Assembly (NCBI RefSeq): GCF_000787575.1
Contig: NW_012236516.1
Span: 399,081 to 463,080, forward strand
Direction of reading: 5' to 3'
DNA: 64,000 nt
DNA from: Acytostelium subglobosum LB1
Lineage: Eukaryota; Evosea; Eumycetozoa; Acytosteliales; Acytosteliaceae
Part shown: positions 1-11,436 of the stretch, piece after piece
How the letters are laid out: each line of letters starts with the position of its first letter
How positions within the stretch are numbered: the first letter of the stretch is position 1
Position numbers and translations under genes: made by a program
The notes under the pieces: generated by a model
Told to the model about the DNA's origin: nothing
Seen by the model: the letters and a program-made list of their open reading frames with translations, nothing else
The model's database searches: none

Positions 1-227
1 AGAGATACCAACCAATGCAACAGTGTACAGGAGGAAGAAATGACAAGGTTATACATTGTGAACGATGTGAACGTGACTACCTACTACTTCAACAACAAGA
101 TCGAAAGTGTATAGTGTGCGACACAGTCATGGATGAACTATCATATGTACGAGTAGTTGGAGGTCATCTCTATTGTCCACTATGCATTGGAAAGATTGTC
201 CGAGGTATTGATGATCTTGGATTTTGA
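1..227 (+). CDS. 3' end of a cysteine-pair (zinc-binding-like) protein, 5' truncated by the window
   Basis: The reading frame is open to the left edge (from base 3) and stops at 225-227, so this is the C-terminal part of a larger protein. An ATG at 15 is probably internal. About 75 residues are visible. They carry three CxxC pairs (CERC, CIVC, CPLC) and a His before the last pair (GGHLYC), which resembles half of a LIM domain or a zinc ribbon. No specific family can be assigned from this fragment. Metal binding is inferred from cysteine spacing only. Confidence 0.55.
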   Translation, partial: RYQPMQQCTGGRNDKVIHCERCERDYLLLQQQDRKCIVCDTVMDELSYVRVVGGHLYCPLCIGKIVRGIDDLGF

Positions 228-492
228 AATAATAATATATTCATTTATTTATTTATTCATTTATATTCCAATCATTTGTTCTGATCCTGGAGAAATCATT
301 AAGTACTGTTTCTTGCTTCCCAAGACTGAACTTTGTATATTGAAAGAAGACTTATATAAGATTGATAACCAACCTGGTCAGATTTAGAGGTGAGGAAATC
401 CTTCTAGAAGTCATCATCACCGGAAAGTCTTGTATCATCTCCAATTCTTACTCTAATATTGGAATGGAGATGGCAGTCCTCATTATTATTAT

Positions 493-2502
493 TTATTTAA
501 ATGAAATATTTGTAAACCTATAGTGATGGGATGGTATCTTATCCATTATAAATGAATTAAAGAATTGCCTCTTTCTCATTCGTAATACATTCAAATTAAT
601 GAATCCTCCAAAGATGTGTTTTGGAATTGATGTTGTGAGCATTAATATACATGTACTTGAAATCCTTCTAATTGAGAATGTAAAAGATCCTCGATGGTTT
701 GAAATGACCAAGTTGAATGATGATTGACAAATACTACCTCCTTGTCGGATAAACGATCGTAATAAATGCTTTTGATGATAGATTGTGATATCCAACTGAG
801 GTGGAGGTGTTCCTCGGATGTTTTGATAATGTCCACTTCCAACTTTGAGATTTCTCAATGAACTTGGAAGGGCGTCCAACCATAGATCATGTTGCTCATC
901 ATTGTTAAATCGTCGATGTATTCTGTTTGGACTACCAAAATCATTACTCGTACCGTCTTCGTACCATTCATAGAGTTTATCTTTTCTGTGTAGTGATCCA
1001 AGTTTCAAACTAACAAGTGTATCTGGTAGTGTTCCACGCCCTAATATTTGATTGAAGCAGTAACCTAGTTGAAGATGTGTCAATGACAATGGTAGTATAG
1101 ACACGCCATCTTCATAATAATCAAGTAGAGATTGATTGAAATGTACACCAAACTTGAGGAATTGAACCGATGAAGGAATGGTCCCAAATTCGAGAGGTTG
1201 ATCGAATTCACACCCAAATTGAAGGTGAATCAATGATGAGGGAAGATCACCAGGGTAAATAGATTGATTGAATTCCACACCAAACACCAAAAGTCTAACA
1301 GACCTTGGAATAGCACCATCATTCAAAGTTTGATTGAAGATATGTCCAAATGCCAAATGAGTGACTGAAGGAGGGATTGATCCATGCACCAGAGGCCCAT
1401 TGAACAAGTCGCCAAAGGTTAGGTGAGTGATTGAATGAGGGAGAATACCATCATCCAAAGGACTCAGAATGTTGTTGAGGTAAAGTTGTCTAACAGACCT
1501 TGGGATGGAACCTGGCTCCAAATATATGGGTGTAGGGCCATCTGCTCTTCTATCCCAATGATACTTATGAATACAACCATAATCCAAGTGTGTCAATGAT
1601 TCGGATTCGATACCGGGCCAGAGTGTCAATCCATCATATAGGCGAAGGTAGGTCAATGTAGATGGAACAGACCATATCTCCAGGTTTTCTTTCTCCTTAT
1701 TGCCTAGGGATAGCCAAGTGAGTGTGCGTGGGATGTCCAGTGTTTCGAGAACAGACGCCTTGATGTATTTAATGTTTAGATGCGTCAATGATTGAGGCAA
1801 GGCAACATGTTGGTGGAGTGTTGAATCACAAGTGAGATATCTCAACGTTGATGGCAATGAGCCTTCAGAAAGATGTTGATGAAAGGTACGACCAAATGTA
1901 AAGTCTGTCACTGATGCAGGTATGGCACCCGGTGGAAGAGGTTGATTGAACCCACTGCCTCCATATATCAGTTTAGTCACTGAGGATGGAATGATTGATC
2001 CTCCTCCTGAGGGATCAATCAGTGATTGATTGAAACCTCCCAAATCCAATGTGATCACAGATGATGGTATGACACCAGGTTGAAGTGATATAAGGAAATT
2101 CCTTCCAAAGGTGAGTGATGTCACTGACGATGGAATGACACCTGGATTAAATGATTGTTCGACACGGTTCCTAGAACTTTCGTAGAAATAACTTAAGTTG
2201 GTCACCGACATAGGAATCAATCCAGGTTGTTCAAATATAGACTTATTGTCATTATTATTATAATTATTATTATCACTATTATTATTAATACTAATTGTAA
2301 GTTGTGTAATGTAGGATGGTATTGAAATTTGTTCGTTGTTTGTAATAATACTCAAATGATTGATATAATGATGGTTTTGAGTTGTTAACAATACTTGTCT
2401 AATGTTAAAGTATCGTTTAGATACTAATGTAAGAGATATCAAATCGGGAGTAGATAGATATTCCAATATCTGTTTATATATATATATATTAACTGTATCC
2501 AT
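493..2502 (-). CDS. F-box/FNIP-repeat protein (669 aa)
   Basis: This is a single-exon protein of 669 residues. Residues 1-50 fit a divergent F-box: a hydrophobic start, then a leucine-rich segment and LVSKRYFN. After an Asn-rich linker (about 80-105) comes a long array of roughly 22-residue FNIP repeats with the pattern FNQ-L-G-IP-SVT-L-FG, reaching to about residue 590. The last ~70 residues are non-repetitive. FNIP proteins form a large dictyostelid family, and the F-box suggests a substrate adaptor for SCF ubiquitin ligases. The substrate is unknown. The start is the ATG at 2502, just upstream of the F-box. Three related genes lie at 32.7, 39.0 and 51.5 kb. Confidence 0.9.
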   Translation of the reverse strand: MDTVNIYIYKQILEYLSTPDLISLTLVSKRYFNIRQVLLTTQNHHYINHLSIITNNEQISIPSYITQLTISINNNSDNNNYNNNDNKSIFEQPGLIPMSVTNLSYFYESSRNRVEQSFNPGVIPSSVTSLTFGRNFLISLQPGVIPSSVITLDLGGFNQSLIDPSGGGSIIPSSVTKLIYGGSGFNQPLPPGAIPASVTDFTFGRTFHQHLSEGSLPSTLRYLTCDSTLHQHVALPQSLTHLNIKYIKASVLETLDIPRTLTWLSLGNKEKENLEIWSVPSTLTYLRLYDGLTLWPGIESESLTHLDYGCIHKYHWDRRADGPTPIYLEPGSIPRSVRQLYLNNILSPLDDGILPHSITHLTFGDLFNGPLVHGSIPPSVTHLAFGHIFNQTLNDGAIPRSVRLLVFGVEFNQSIYPGDLPSSLIHLQFGCEFDQPLEFGTIPSSVQFLKFGVHFNQSLLDYYEDGVSILPLSLTHLQLGYCFNQILGRGTLPDTLVSLKLGSLHRKDKLYEWYEDGTSNDFGSPNRIHRRFNNDEQHDLWLDALPSSLRNLKVGSGHYQNIRGTPPPQLDITIYHQKHLLRSFIRQGGSICQSSFNLVISNHRGSFTFSIRRISSTCILMLTTSIPKHIFGGFINLNVLRMRKRQFFNSFIMDKIPSHHYRFTNISFK

Positions 2503-3728
2503 CTTTAACAGTGTTTATTTGTTTCCCTCAAACATAAATTTGTGGTCCCACCCTTCAATTCTTTCATTCATTAATTATTTCATTCATTCGTTCGTTAATT
2601 TCAAACAGATACAACAACAGTTTTAGGTTCAACAAATGAATAGGTAAATATATTGATGTGACTTAAGGCAAATACCTCAAATAACTCGCTTCACTTTATT
2701 CGTACTTTAAAACTAACCCAGGATAGTAAGTTTTGGTATCATGGACCCAGGCCAATGACATATCTCATTCTGGAAGAACCAAAAAACCAACAACAACCTA
2801 AAAAACAGCCGTGTCAGTCTTTGTTGACAACAGACATGGGTGAGCTCACCGATCAAGTATCAATGACCAGGATTGGATTATCATCTTGATTTCCTTTTTT
2901 GGTCAATAAATCAGGTCTTGTGTTATTAGAATGATTTAACAACAACAACAACACACCACATTTGTTCTTATTCGAATGAATGCGGAAATGGTGTGTTGTT
3001 TCATTGACCTACCTACCTCTAGAGGTTACTCTTCACTATCTTTGTTCAACATTGTCTGTCCTCTAATGAGGTGTGTGTAGTGGTGTTTGAACCAACCATT
3101 ATTCTAATGACATGTTCAAACAAATATATAGTTTGTTATTATCATAATAGTAAAAAAGGTTACAGATATAGAGACATCAATAGAGTATCAACATCATAAT
3201 AATCCAACATCAGATATCAACATCATCCATCCATCAGATAGGCTAGTAAGCCCACACATCTTGTTTATTCAAGTTGTTTAACATTACCCTGTGCGCCTTT
3301 GTGAGTGTAGGTGCATGCTCATCTAGCCATTCATTGGTTATTTGTTTGTTGTTGTTGTTCAAGTGTGCGCTTTGATATGTCTTGTTAGGAAGGGCTACAG
3401 CTGTGAATAGACATCGTTTGTTTGTGTGTGTGTGTGTGCGTGTGTGAGAGGACACAGTCAACCATTAATCCTTTTAGTAGTCAGTCCGAAGAATAAGCTT
3501 AAGAACTAGTCAAGATAGAGGACTGACACCTCTCTATCATTAATCTTACATCAGTCAGCCGCCAACAACACCTCATCAACATCATCAGTCACTCTTTCAT
3601 TCTTTATTTCATTCATTGTCACTTCATTATTCAACTACAACATATATATATATATATATATAAATATCTATCTCTATCAATCAATCAATCAATCAATTAA
3701 TCACTAAATATCAATCTTATTATTTATT
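2503..3728. other. Intergenic region between divergent FNIP and trehalose-enzyme genes
   Basis: This 1.2-kb AT-rich spacer is shared by two divergent promoters. It holds a (TG)n run near 3420-3448, an (AT)n run at about 3641-3662 and a (TCAA)n run at about 3677-3696, just before the trehalose-gene ATG. A 72-codon minus frame at 3243-3461 is rich in repeat-derived Thr-His and is not taken as a gene. No tRNA or clear ncRNA was seen. Confidence 0.6.
3641..3696. repeat. (AT)n followed by (TCAA)n microsatellites
   Basis: An AT dinucleotide run is followed by tandem ATCA units directly upstream of the ATG at 3729. It probably lies in the 5' untranslated region or core promoter. Confidence 0.8.
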
Positions 3729-6350
3729 ATGGAAGCATTGGGAATGAGTAAACTACCAACTGGAAACAAAGTTATTATTGTTTACCAAGCACTTCCACTT
3801 TCATATCAAAAGAATAACGATGAATATGGTTAGTATCTCATCTACTCATACTTATAACTCATTACTCAATCAAATACTAACTATACCCTTACATCAACAA
3901 CAGTATGGTCATCAGTCGACAGGAACATCAATTGTCTAGTATCAAGTATCAAGTCATTAAAACAGAACAATCGTAAGTCGTACTTGTACTTGTTGTTCAT
4001 CACTCACTCGCTCACTCACTCACTCATTCATTCAATCAATCATATTAAAAAGATATCGAGGACTACTGCTGGGTAGGATGTCCAACTACAAGCAGATATA
4101 CAGGTCTGCTCAACCTTGAGGAGGATGAAGATGTATGCAATCAGATCAAGAACAATAGTATGGAACCGGTGATAGTATCTGAGAAGCTGTATGAGGATGC
4201 TTGCACCAAGTTCACGAACCAATTCCTCAAGCCAATGTTCCATTACGACATCTCAGACAGCACGTTCCCCGACGGCCACTGGAAGGCCTACAAACAGTTC
4301 AACCAAGAGTTTGCCAACAAGATAGCAGAGATATATAAGCCTGGCGACATTGTCTGGATACATGGCACCGAGTTGATGCTGGTGCCTAGATATTTGCGCA
4401 TGATGATACCGAACCAACCATTGATCGGCTTCTTCTTCTACTGCCCCTTCCCCGCCGTCGAGATCTTTAGGTGTCTGGCCAAGCGCAGAAAGATCCTCCA
4501 GGGTATACTTGGCGCCGACCTCGTCTCATTCCAATCCTACTCCTATCTACGATACTTTACTCAGTCCTGCACCAGGATACTCGGCGTCCATGGTGGCTTT
4601 GACGGTGTCAAGTACAGAGACGAGAAGTCCGGTCGCGAGCACTTGACCAAAGTGTCCGTCTGTGCACAAGGTATCGATCCAAACGAAACACAGAGAGCAA
4701 TGAACAGCTCTGAAGTACAGAAGAGGATAGTGGACCTCAAGGAGAGATTCAAGGACAAGCGTATATTACTCTCATGGTAAGTTGATTGATTGATCAGGTA
4801 CCTCCATCAAGTTGACTGACTCTATCTCTTTATTTAAACCAACTAGGGACAGAAGCGATATAAACGAAGCGACCAAGTTGAAGCTGCTGGCCTTTGAGAG
4901 ATTCTTTAGGGAGAATCCATCATTGATTGGAACTGTTGTGTTCTTTGTGATCAGTGAGCCAGGCGGCCAGAGCAAGGTGTCCTCAGAGGTGAACGAGACT
5001 GTTGCGAGGATCAATGGCGAGTTCAGCAAGGTCGGATTTATCCCCGTCGAGTACATCACCAGATATCTCGACTTTGAGGAGAAGTGTGCGCTCTTCTCCA
5101 TCGCCGATGTATTTATATCAACACCACTCCGACTAGGCATGAACCTCGACCCACATGTATACGTATCATGTCATCGCGACAATAACCCTGGCATCCTCAT
5201 CCTCAGTGAGTTTGACGGTGCCGCACGATGCTTTGGCGGAGCGATCTCGATCAATCCGTGGAGCAAATCACAACTCTCAAACTCCATATCAGAGGCACTG
5301 AAACTATCAAAGGAGGAGATTAGAACAAAGCACGACTACAATCTCAACTATGTACTTGTAAACACATGTGCCGTATGGGGCGAGGCGATACTCAATGACA
5401 TCATCGCATGCAAGGAGCTTCATTGTGAAATAGACCCTTCTCTTTTGGACATCAAGACACTCGAACGATCATACAGATCATCCAACAAGAGAGTAAGTTT
5501 GTTCGTTTGGTGGCATCTCCTGACTTTGACTTACTAACTCAATCAACCATTTAATCTGATCAATCAGTTCCTTGTGTTTGACTATGATGGACTATTCTCA
5601 AACTCAAGTGTACACACAAATACAAAGCTGTCAAACAAACTATCAGTTGCACTCAAACGATTGGCCAAAGATGCAAGGAACACCATCTATATCGTCACCA
5701 GCAGGAATGCCGAGACCCTAGACGTATTAGAGGATATTCCAGTCGGTTTGGGAGCAGAGCATGGCAACTTCCTAAAGTCATCCAGTGGCATACCTCAAGA
5801 CGGCTGGAAGAACATCTCTGCAGGTATAGACCTCTCATGGATTGAGATGGTGCAGCCAATCCTCGAGCACTTCACCGAGAGGATACCTGGCTCCCTACTG
5901 GACATCCGCAAGGCCACGATATCCTGGAGCTACATCGATAGCAACCTGGAATACGCAGGTGAGCAGGCCCTAGAGCTGCTCACCCAGCTGGTGGACGTCT
6001 CGTCCAAGGTACCCATTGAGATCATCCACACCAACAGAACCATTGAGATCAGACCCAGTGGCATGAGCAGCGGAACGCTCTTGAAGTCGATCGTCAACGA
6101 GGACAAAGAGATCGACTTCCTCCTCTGTCTCGGCAATGGCTCCACCGACCCCAAGCTCTACCAGTTGCTGGACAACGAGAACGACAACCACTTTGCTGTG
6201 TCCATTGGCAAGGTAGAGGCATACACCCGTTACTACGTCAACAGTCCCCATCAAGTGCTTCGTATACTCAACCACATCACATCGCCAGTCAAGCAGTCCA
6301 CAGGAAACCCGATACCATTTCTCCAGAGTCTACAAGTGGCCACTCATTGA
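3729..6350 (+). CDS. Trehalose-6-phosphate synthase/phosphatase-like fusion, probably catalytically degenerate (773 aa)
   Basis: Exons are 3729-3828, 3904-3972, 4053-4776, 4847-5492 and 5568-6350; all introns are GT-AG and the frame holds. Residues 1-513 align with the glycosyltransferase-20 (TPS) domain, for example GADLVSFQSYSYLRYF, LILSEFDGAA and the NPWS segment. Residues 514-773 align with the HAD-type phosphatase (TPP): FDYDGLF, GAEHGNF, EIRPSG. Many catalytic positions differ from active enzymes. The WVHDYHL motif reads WIHGTEL, HTPFP reads YCPFP, LRDGMNL reads LRLGMNL, the lysine after DRLDY is lost, and the phosphatase GDDxTD motif reads GNGSTD. Active TPS makes trehalose-6-phosphate from UDP-glucose and glucose-6-phosphate. 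This copy more likely regulates or scaffolds, as non-catalytic yeast and plant paralogues do. That role is inference. Confidence 0.9.
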
Positions 6351-6554
6351 TTGAGTGTGGAGATGTGATTGATTGATTGATCGACCGACCGACAGACCTC
6401 CATTCGAATGGGGTGGACACCAGCCAACATCCTCCGACATTGTCCAACCATCCAATCATATTCATTAGATAATTAATTTCATTTGATGGTAATATGATAA
6501 CAATCCATCGATACCCAACCATTGTGTTCGTACTTTACTTTACTTCTTGTTAGT

Positions 6555-8006
6555 TTATTTGATTGAAACATCGATAAGATCGTCGTCATCCATGTCCTCA
6601 TCCTCTGGCGTGCTCTTTAGATTGAGCGCCAAACCATCAAACTTCAATGTGATCTTCTTGCCAGCGGGAATAGTCACCTTCTTCTGGAATCCAGATAGTA
6701 ACTTCTCAAACGTATCACCCTGTTGTTGATGTTAGTGATTGGACCAGTGCATCAGGGTCGATCGAATACATACCTTGCCAATCTTAAACTTGTGTGATGT
6801 TCCTTCATGTCGCAGAATGAGTAACAGCTTGTTGGTGTCATCAGCGTTCGACTCTTGATAGGGCGTGTCTGACATGGGGAGTGTCGCCGAGGAGGTGAGG
6901 TCGAGCTCTGCTGGTACCTCCACCTCTTTGATCGTCACATCGATTGTGTCGCCATCGAAAAGGTCCAACTCCATTGGTGTCTTGCTGTGTTCCAGCGCGA
7001 ATCCATACATCTTCAACTGTATGTTCTCATAATCCAAATGCTTTGCTTTACAATACTTCTCAACAAGTTCCTTGATCGGTGAGTTCTAATGAGTGTCGTG
7101 TCGTGTTAGTTGATGTTGTCGCGCGACTCACAGCTTAGTTTGTGCACCTACGTTGTTGATGCTCATCGTTTGAGTTGGCTCACCAACGAGCTTTAGGTGT
7201 AGGTCAATGGGCTTGGAGATCTCTGCCCGTGCTTGTTGCTCTTGGTGCACCATCTGTGCCTGTTGTTGCAGTTGTTGCAGCTGTAGCAGTTGCTGTGATG
7301 ATGTGTTTTGTCGTTGCTTCTTGGATGAGTGTTTGGATCGTGAAGGCGTGGGGATGTAAGGGTCGTCTATTTGGTATACGTTCGAGATGGATGATGAAGA
7401 TGATGAAAGGCCCAGTGCCGACATCGATGGCATTGATGACAGGGATGATGTTATTGAAGGAGTCACAATGAGACAATCATCATCATCATCCAAATTTATG
7501 AACTGTCCATTGTTATTACTATTACTATTGTTATTGTTGTTGTTTATGTCGTTGCTTGATGTGGCGATCGTTGATTGATTGGATGTATGAATATCGGTTG
7601 ATTGTTGATCAAATGTACAAGAATCCATTATTGGTGATGATGAATCCTCCAGTGATTCACTGGTATATTGTTGTTGTGATTGTGATTGTGACTGCTGTGA
7701 CTGTGATTGCTGTGATTGTGATTGTGACGCTTGAGAGAAGGCGGGATGGTCAAAGTCAATGTCGTCGTAGTCTTCAGATGAATGTTTCCTCTTGCTACCA
7801 CTGCTGCTGGCCCTCTCTGAGGCTGTCCTGCGTGGTCTACCTCTGCCACGTTTATTCTTTGTCTCCTTTACAAAGCCTCTAACAAGCTGTTCTGCCTCTG
7901 CCTCTGCCTCCAACTCCATCTCCAACATTTTATCCACATCGGCTTCACTCAATGCGCCTCTGTAATGGAATACAGGTATATAATCATCCTTCTTTTCCTC
8001 GCTCAT
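6555..8006 (-). CDS. Rad60/NIP45/Esc2-type protein with tandem SUMO-like domains (443 aa)
   Basis: Exons are 8006-7152, 7085-6774 and 6719-6555, all phase 0 with GT-AG borders. Residues 1-265 are low-complexity: acidic and basic stretches, an AT-hook-like KRGRGRPRR near residue 53, Gln/Ser runs and an acidic IDLDDDDDCLIV segment that could be a SUMO-interacting motif. Residues ~265-345 form a first SUMO-like domain with the conserved TPMELDLFDGDTIDV segment. Residues ~362-443 form a second (LKFDGLALNLKSTPED) that ends in acidic residues and lacks a C-terminal Gly-Gly, so it is not expected to be conjugated. Family members link SUMO signalling to genome maintenance in the nucleus. The gene converges on the trehalose gene 3' end about 200 bp away. 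Confidence 0.8.
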
Positions 8007-8407
8007 TCCTTTTATCTATCTACTAAACATCCACTCTACTCTACTCTATGTATATGTATGTATATGTATATGTATGTGTTTGTATTTGTATTTGTTTGTG
8101 TGCGTCGCTTTGTTCATTCACTCAATTGTTTGTGTTCCATCAAACATTCAAATCATTTGAAGTCGCGAACCCGTTAAGCTCACGCCCACGCGTAACGGAA
8201 TGATGAGTTCAACTTGATTATGGGACAAGAAGACGAGGAAGGTGAATGATGGGTGTCGTCGGCGACAGTTGTATTGTATTGTTTGTGTCGTTCGGTGCGA
8301 ATATAATATATATCATGTTGCATATTGTGTATATATGCAACAATATGTATGATTACAGTGATTGATTGATTGAATGAGTTGATTGCGGATAGTGATTGAT
8401 TGATTAA
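8007..8407. other. Intergenic spacer
   Basis: This is 400 bp between the Rad60-like start and the 3' end of the next minus-strand gene. It holds TATG and TTTG runs (about 8045-8100) and an ATTGATTG run near 8361. No gene or structured RNA was recognised. Confidence 0.5.
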
Positions 8408-10256
8408 TTATGCACCAGTTGGAGTACTGCTAGTGCTCTTGTTGTCATCATCATCTACAGCGTGTAGACGAATAAAGTTATCTTTACCAGAACGGTTCTC
8501 GATTCTGATTGGCTTGATCATTACTGTGGCCATTGTGAACCAGAAGATCGTCATGGAGAAGACGACCGTGTAGGCGATCTGGTAGCTGTACTTGACATGC
8601 AATGAATCAATCACCATACCTGTAATGAATGGCGCCAGTACCGATGGGATTACAAAGGCCTGATGCCAGATGCCCATGTCCTTGGCCACGTCGGCGTTCT
8701 CTGGCAGCACGTCCAGTGCCAGCGCCCAGTCCACGGCTTGGTAGGCGCCGTAGCCCATGCCAAAGAAGGCGCCCATCACAAGAGTGATCGTGAGGCTTGG
8801 TCGGAAGCTGAGCAACATGAAGCCAAGTGTGCAGAGGGCCATCGCAGCGCTTGAGATGTACACGCATACCTTGCGGCCAAAGCGATCAGAGAGTGGGCCG
8901 GCCACAATACTTGTGGGCACACTGGTGACGACAATGATGCACAGGAGCACGGTGGTGTAGAACGTGGCGTTCTCCACCTTGATGACATCCTCGAGGTAGT
9001 ACTGGAAGAACTGCAAGATTGAATAGATGCCCATCTCTTGGAAGAATCTTGTGATGATCACCCAGTAGAAGTTGCGATACTGGGATGAGGGCAGGTAGAA
9101 CGACATGAAGAATCGTTTGAGTGTGAACTTGGGCACTTGGCCCGTCAATCGCTTCTCTGGCACGCCAATCAATGTGGGCACGGTGAACAACACCAGCACC
9201 ACGACCAGGAAGCTGTAGACCTGCGCAAAGGGTGGCTCGGCAGGTGTCTCGCCATCATTCTTTGTGTTCCAGAACATGATGCCAGTGCCAGACAGGCCCA
9301 GCAGGTTGCCAATAGCCATCGAAAATGCAAGGTATCCACTTGCCTTGCCGTATTGTTCCTTGGGGACGACGTCGGGCGTCAGGCCCGTGTAGGGACCGTC
9401 AGCCAGCTGGCCTCCAAGCTGCACGCCAACAGTACATAACATGAACCAATATATATGCTTGCCAGGGAAGATCGATAGAATGAGGAATCCACAACAAATG
9501 ATCACTCCAAAGAATATAAATATTCTACGTCTTCCAAACCGACTCTTACAATGATCAGACAGAGCGCCAGCCAATGGCGCCATCACAATCGATATTGCCG
9601 CTCCATAAATAGGTAACTGACCCAAATATCTCTCTTTCTCCTCATCTCCAACCATGTACTATATGATTGATTGATTGAGTGAGTGATCAGTCGGTATGGA
9701 ATCATTCCAGCACCCCTCCCCTCCTCGCCCAACCTTCATGAGATACATACCGCAATTTGTTTGGGATAGAGCACTGATGTCAATGAACTGTTGATGGCAG
9801 CATGCCCCAGCCAGAAGGATGATAGACATAGATAGAATAGAACTGATCTCCACTTGCCTGTTGGCACTGATTTGGTATTATCCTTGACTTCATCCTGTGT
9901 CTGTTGCTCCACCAGATAACTCTTCTCATTCATAAACTTAACCTCCTTGACCTCACCATTCCTTCTTGTACTTCCTGTTGGACTACTCCTATTACTTCCA
10001 GGAGTCTTTGGCGATGATACCAATGGTTCTTTATCTTTTTTGTTTGATTGATTGATTGAATGGGGTCTGTCAGTCATCATACTTGGGGATGGATGCTGGA
10101 TGCACGCTTACCTTTTGATTGATCATCATAGTTACTACTTGACAATATTGAAGAATGTATTGAACTGTCGGTACTTTGATTCAAGTCCTCCTCATGCATT
10201 AACAATGAATCTTGGTCACGATCCAACTTCTTTTCAAAGTCTTCGATACCAATCAT
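8408..10256 (-). CDS. MFS transporter, sugar/cation-symporter-like (559 aa)
   Basis: Exons are 10256-10112, 10034-9751 and 9658-8408, in frame throughout. A polar Ser-rich N-terminus of about 110 residues precedes roughly 12 hydrophobic segments. The first membrane hairpin is followed by the MFS signature loop LSDHCKSRFGRRR, and a second copy, GPLSDRFGRKVCVY, follows the central loop, as expected for the two six-helix halves. A QLADGPYTGLTPDVVPKEQYGKASG stretch (quoted here in two parts: QLADGPYTGLTP, DVVPKEQYGKASG) resembles sugar-symporter-like MFS proteins. Substrate is unknown; location is a membrane. It is transcribed away from another MFS gene at 11437, sharing a 1.2-kb upstream region. 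Confidence 0.85.
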
Positions 10257-11436
10257 CTTTTATATATATCTATTTATCTATTATATGTGTGTATAACAAG
10301 AAGATGATGGAAGTATGACCCTTTTAATAGTTAGTTTAGTAGAATAGTGTAGGGTAGGGTAGGTAGTGTAGGGTAAGGGTAAGGGTAAGTTTGGTGAATG
10401 GAATAGACATATTGACTGACAGGTTTGACTATGAACTTTCTTTAGCTATCTTTGAATGAATGAATGCCGGACGACGTCGTCTTGGGGGTGATTAGGGGTT
10501 CCCACCATTTGATTCAAGTTCATAGTATCCAAACACACTCACAAACACGCAACGGTTCATCACACCAACATACCCTACCCCCACCCACCCGATTCTTTAC
10601 AGTCGCTGACTTTGCAACATTCCAAATAGGATTCTTCCCTCTCTGTCTCTTTTTTGGCTAAGGTCCACAACCGATGCGTGGTCGAATCAAATCAACAACT
10701 TACTTACTAAAAAGTTCACCTCACAATAGGGCCTTACAACTTTAACCAATTTATTGGTGATCATCTTGGGAAGCCGAGTCTAGAATACTCTACATCTCAT
10801 TCTCTTTCCAACTTGTTAATATATGTTTGTAATAATTATTACAATGCATTGATGATTGAATGAATAAATCTAGAATAGAATATGTGTGTGTCTATCGTCA
10901 ACAACAATGGATTGATCCAAAAGGTTCGGACAACTTCACAGTTGTTCAAGTGTTGACTTCTGATGATCACGAACTACTAATTTGTACAGATTTGCGTCAA
11001 TTTGAACTTTCGACTGACACTTTGGATAGGTGTCTTTGAGACCCTAAATCGGCAACAAAACAACGAGATTGGGTTCAGAAATATCGGTGGGCCCCAATCA
11101 AAGTTAGTCAAGCAAACGCAAGATGTGATTGATTGATTCGATCAAGCCCAGTACTCTACGACCCACCACCGAAGGAGAGAGTGTTTAGCAAAGCAAAAGT
11201 TGATAGAGAAATTGAAACAAGGTGTCATCAACAACAAAGGTTGATTGACTATGGGGCCTAGTGAGATGAGAATGAGTGTGTTGTTGATGTTGATGTTATT
11301 GGTGTTATTGTTGATGATGTAGTTATTGTGGATATACTCATTCATTAGTTGGACAAACAATAACATAATCATACAGATACAGATACAGATACAGATATAT
11401 ATGATTGATTGATTGATTTGATTGATTGATTCAAGA
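10257..11436. other. Shared upstream region of two divergent MFS transporter genes
   Basis: This 1.2-kb spacer contains a G-rich GGGTA/GGGTAA cluster (10351-10386), CA-rich blocks near 10530-10590 and a hexamer run (CAGATA)n near 11375-11398, followed by ATTGATTG units. Short open frames (for example 10464-10661) have no recognisable similarity and are not annotated. No tRNA was found. Confidence 0.5.
10351..10386 (+). repeat. G-rich GGGTA/GGGTAA cluster (possible G-quadruplex)
   Basis: Five GGG tracts occur within 36 bases, separated mostly by 2-3 bases (TA, TAA) with one 11-base spacer. It lies about 95 bp upstream of the MFS start codon at 10256. The same units resemble telomere-type repeats but are too few to be a telomere. 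Confidence 0.6.

Noticed and set aside
3243-3461. 72-codon minus-strand open frame
   Set aside because: The start is a translated TG/CA repeat, it has no recognisable similarity, and it lies in the promoter region of two genes.
10351-10386. GGGTAA units as a true telomere
   Set aside because: Only a few units, inside a gene-dense region with genes on both sides; retained as a possible G-quadruplex.
10640-10720. Possible tRNA-like segment (GGTCGAATC)
   Set aside because: A T-loop-like string occurs, but no matching acceptor stem or anticodon arm could be paired around it.
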